A DNA stretch of 8,761 bases from Bacillota bacterium (GTDB lineage: Bacteria; Bacillota; Bacilli; Alicyclobacillales; SLC66). A program made the position numbers and the translations under genes. Below are positions 7,130 to 8,761 of this stretch, in pieces; within the stretch, counting starts at the first letter, position 1; every line of letters starts with the position of its first letter. The stretch covers positions 1 through 8,761 of the forward strand of contig JAJZAS010000051.1 of NCBI GenBank assembly GCA_021799325.1. The letters are read 5' to 3'. The notes under the pieces are model-generated. The model worked only from the letters and a program-made list of their open reading frames with translations. It ran no database searches and was not told the origin of the DNA.

Positions 7130-8460
7130 TGGACTGGAAAAAGCGTATGCTCGACCGCGCAAAAAAGGAAATGGTTCGTAATGCAAAAAATCAATTGCCA
7201 GAGCAAGCTAAGCAACCATTTGACGAGGCCAAAGAGCTCTCAAGTGATGTGATGGACGCAACGAAAGTAGCAAGTCAGGCGGCGACTGGAAATTGGGCAG
7301 GTGCCGCAATCACAGCCATTAAAAATCGCAGAATGCGGCGAATTATCATTGCATTACTTGTTGTTGTCGCCGTTTTTCCAGTCGTCATGGTGACGATGAT
7401 CATGACACTCATCATCGGTGAGGCAGACATGTTTCAACATCCGATGATGAATTTCAGTCCACAACAGACGATCATGCAAACGAACCCTGATGGGACACAT
7501 ACGATGATTAATTTCAACACACTTGCTAATAGGTGGACGAAAACCATTAGATGGGGGACATCTGATCAGGTTGTGGGGTTAACACAGGCAGAGATTGATC
7601 AAGTCAACCAATTACAGCTTAACTTATCTTATGGATTACTTGAAACCTTCTATGAAATTGGAGTTCGGCAAGGGGCATCCAATCCCAATAAAACGATGAA
7701 CCGTATTGTTGAATTATTACAACCGAGAGAGATTGACTTCAAACCAGTTCAACTGCGCAAAGTGAAGGATGTGCAAACGAAAAAAGGCACCGTGAAGGAA
7801 AATGACGATGTGACGGAAATGGTGCTACAGCATATCACGCGATACAACGGATATTGGGTCACATCATGGCATGTTATCACTGAGTCAGATGGATCTCAAA
7901 TTGTGGTATTTGGTCCATCAACTTTGCAACGAAAAGATTACACCCCGTTATATCGCGCAGAGAAGGCTTTCAATTTTCTGCATAACCAATATGATCAGCA
8001 AATGTTGTTTGGGCAATCCTTGGTTCTAGATACCAACTTTTATGATCCCAACGCGCTCCCCGTTTTGCAAATGCTGGAGGGGGGCTCAATCAGTGCGAGC
8101 GGTGGCGCACCATCTAATGGCGCACCAATGCCAAAGCCGCAAATTATCACCATTCTTCAACAAGCCATACAGATAGATCGTGTGCCGGAATCTTGGCTAT
8201 CTGGTCTTGAAATCATTGTCGGTCATGAGGATGCAAGTGGCAATCCCTATGCCGTGGATCCTATCCTGGTGGACGGTGAACATGCATCAGGACTCATGCA
8301 GATGCTACCGAGCACGTTCTGGAGCGACCACATGAGCGGCTACAATGATATTTGGAATCCACTCGATAATGCGGTAGCGGCCATACGGTACATTGAGGGT
8401 GCATGGGGGAGCCCAGGCAACATACCGGGTGTGGTGAGTGGCGTGTACAAAGGATATTAG
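7129..8460 (+). CDS. Membrane-anchored lytic transglycosylase (SLT domain) of the conjugation system
   Basis: A 443-residue protein from ATG 7129, whose A is the last base of the preceding TGA (TGATG overlap), so the two genes should be translationally coupled. AGGCGGG a few bases upstream is a modest ribosome site. Residues 1-68 are charged and probably cytoplasmic. One hydrophobic helix lies at about 71-97. Residues 98-317 form an extracytoplasmic region I do not recognise. A Gly/Ser/Pro/Ala linker (318-337) leads to an SLT-type domain at about 345-443. Supporting motifs are HEDASGNPYAV (366-376) with Glu367 as the likely catalytic acid, SGLMQMLPSTF (387-397), and NPLDNAVAAIRYI (410-422). 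The domain should cut peptidoglycan to let the channel cross the wall, the job of VirB1/CwlT/TcpI-type proteins. Unlike CwlT there is no NlpC/P60 domain, and the protein stops right after the SLT fold. Confidence 0.85.
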   Translation: MDWKKRMLDRAKKEMVRNAKNQLPEQAKQPFDEAKELSSDVMDATKVASQAATGNWAGAAITAIKNRRMRRIIIALLVVVAVFPVVMVTMIMTLIIGEADMFQHPMMNFSPQQTIMQTNPDGTHTMINFNTLANRWTKTIRWGTSDQVVGLTQAEIDQVNQLQLNLSYGLLETFYEIGVRQGASNPNKTMNRIVELLQPREIDFKPVQLRKVKDVQTKKGTVKENDDVTEMVLQHITRYNGYWVTSWHVITESDGSQIVVFGPSTLQRKDYTPLYRAEKAFNFLHNQYDQQMLFGQSLVLDTNFYDPNALPVLQMLEGGSISASGGAPSNGAPMPKPQIITILQQAIQIDRVPESWLSGLEIIVGHEDASGNPYAVDPILVDGEHASGLMQMLPSTFWSDHMSGYNDIWNPLDNAVAAIRYIEGAWGSPGNIPGVVSGVYKGY

Positions 8461-8468
8461 TAGTACAC

Positions 8469-8495
8469 TTGAGGTAGGCTCCCTTTTGCTACATT
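8469..8495 (+). promoter_or_regulatory. Weak candidate promoter (extended -10)
   Basis: TTGAGG at 8469-8474 is a fair -35 match. TGCTACATT at 8487-8495 reads as an extended -10 (TGn then TACATT). The spacer is 15 nt, shorter than usual. A start near 8502 would place the branched structure, the mini-ORF and the next gene on one transcript. This is inspection only, and a match of this quality can occur by chance. Confidence 0.2.
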
Positions 8496-8585
8496 AAGGG
8501 AATGGGGAAAGGGCTCGGGCGTAGAACTACTCTCTAGGGAGTGGGTCAGCCTGGGACAATTCTACATAGCTTTATATATAAAAAC

Positions 8586-8593
8586 GAGGAGAG
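8586..8593 (+). promoter_or_regulatory. Strong ribosome binding site of the mini-ORF
   Basis: GAGGAGAG precedes ATG 8599 by 5 nt, or by 6 nt from the AGGAGA core (8587-8592). It is the main evidence that the 21-codon ORF is translated. Confidence 0.55.
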
Positions 8594-8598
8594 ATAAT

Positions 8599-8664
8599 AT
8601 GACCGATTTGTTTATTGAGGACATTGGGAATAAATCTGCCACCCCATTATGGCACGATTGGTAA
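8599..8664 (+). CDS. 21-codon mini-ORF, possible leader peptide
   Basis: ATG 8599 to TAA 8662-8664 encodes a 21-residue peptide that begins MTDLFIEDIG and ends PLWHDW. It has a strong ribosome site at good spacing in a gap that otherwise lacks genes. The peptide has no signal sequence, no membrane segment and no cysteine. It has two Trp in its last four residues. Its stop lies 23 nt before a terminator-like hairpin that holds the next gene's ribosome site, the arrangement of a leader peptide in an attenuator (as in leaders of cat and erm genes or amino-acid operons). It could equally be a small independent peptide or a chance ORF. I do not recognise the sequence. Confidence 0.4.
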   Translation: MTDLFIEDIGNKSATPLWHDW

Positions 8665-8687
8665 GCATGATTTTTTCCCACGCCCCC

Positions 8688-8718
8688 CTTCCTTTACGGA
8701 AAGGAGGTTTTTCTTTTT
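8688..8718 (+). terminator. Terminator-like hairpin whose 3' arm is the ribosome site of the next gene
   Basis: CTTCCTTT (8688-8695) pairs with AAAGGAGG (8700-8707), giving 8 bp with one wobble and a 4-nt loop ACGG. TTTTT, C, TTTTT follow at 8708-8718. AGGAGG at 8702-8707 is a near-perfect Shine-Dalgarno with 9 nt to TTG 8717, which begins in the second T-run. The geometry is the same as at the VirB4 and VirB6-like starts although the bases differ. As a terminator it would end transcripts of the transfer operon and leader; as a ribosome-site mask it would gate the next gene. Confidence 0.6.
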
Positions 8719-8761
8719 GGCCAAAATCGCATTTTTACTTCAAAACGATGAGTTGGTCTCG
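8717..8761 (+). CDS. Start of an unidentified gene, 3' end beyond the window
   Basis: TTG 8717 opens a frame that stays open to the last base and reads MAKIAFLLQNDELVS. AGGAGG lies 9 nt upstream inside the hairpin's 3' arm, as for the VirB4 gene, and both genes start with TTG followed by an Ala codon. Fifteen residues are too few to assign a family. In related elements other transfer genes follow here, but that is only context. Confidence 0.5.
   Translation, partial: MAKIAFLLQNDELVS

Larger units (their letters stand above)
8461..8598 (+). other. Non-coding leader region with possible RNA structure
   Basis: No long ORF is present. The + strand can form TCCCTT/AAGGGA (8479-8484 with 8496-8501). 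A second candidate is a branched element closed by GTAGAA (8521-8526) with TTCTAC (8560-8565). It encloses a 7-bp hairpin (8527-8533 with 8538-8544, loop CTAG) and a short GTC/GAC hairpin (8545-8547 with 8555-8557). AGGCT near 8476-8480 could also pair with AGCCT at 8548-8552. I recognise no known riboswitch or RNA family, and none of these stems has an intrinsic-terminator T-run. A perfect AT palindrome TTTATATATAAA lies at 8571-8582. It may be an untranslated leader or a small RNA between the transfer operon and the next gene. Function unknown. Confidence 0.35.

Noticed and set aside
8553..8582. Possible promoter GGGACA (8553-8558) and TATAAA (8577-8582), 18-nt spacer
   Set aside because: It would start transcripts at about 8589, inside the mini-ORF ribosome site, and the -35 match is poor. 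The AT palindrome alone does not prove a -10.
8646..8676. Weak hairpin around the mini-ORF stop followed by TTTTT
   Set aside because: The stem is AT-rich with a wobble, a bulged G and an 11-nt loop; it is too weak to call a terminator, though it could be an alternative fold in an attenuator.

Overview
The window reads as one strand of a conjugative element (plasmid or integrated conjugative element) from a Gram-positive, single-membrane bacterium, most likely a Bacillota of the Alicyclobacillus/Bacillus type. The grounds are strong purine-rich Shine-Dalgarno sites, several TTG starts, intrinsic-terminator hairpins with long T-tracts, and a type IV secretion (T4SS) gene set of the Tcp/Con kind with no outer-membrane components. 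The genus is a guess; nothing in the window fixes it. Relaxase, coupling protein and replication or integration genes are not in view and would have to lie outside.

Layout, all on the + strand and tightly packed: (1) the 3' part of a YdjM/DUF457-type membrane protein (1-552); (2) a small secreted, two-helix protein of VirB2-pilin form (568-987); (3) a TcpE/VirB3-like two-helix membrane protein (994-1581); (4) a VirB4-family ATPase with clear Walker A and B motifs (1618-4038); (5) a large VirB6/TrbL-like polytopic protein with signal peptide and a roughly 570-residue hydrophilic tail (4052-7129); (6) a membrane-anchored protein ending in a lytic transglycosylase (SLT) domain (7129-8460). A gene-poor stretch of about 250 bp follows (8461-8716). 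It holds a possibly structured leader and a 21-codon mini-ORF. The first 15 codons of a further gene (8717-8761) run off the right edge.

Together the genes describe a mating-channel module. The ATPase powers assembly or transfer, the TcpE-like and VirB6-like proteins form the inner-membrane channel, the VirB2-like protein could be a surface subunit, and the SLT protein opens the cell wall.

The most unusual feature is a repeated composite junction at 1586-1620, 4024-4054 and 8688-8719. At each, an intrinsic-terminator-like hairpin holds the Shine-Dalgarno sequence of the next gene in its 3' arm. The terminator T-tract (or its end) forms the 8-9 nt spacer to the start codon. One hairpin would therefore control both transcript elongation and translation initiation of the next gene. 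At two of the three junctions the upstream stop codon lies in or next to the hairpin, which suggests translation-coupled antitermination. At the third, a 21-codon ORF takes the place of the upstream gene, as in a leader-peptide attenuator. This is inferred from sequence alone.
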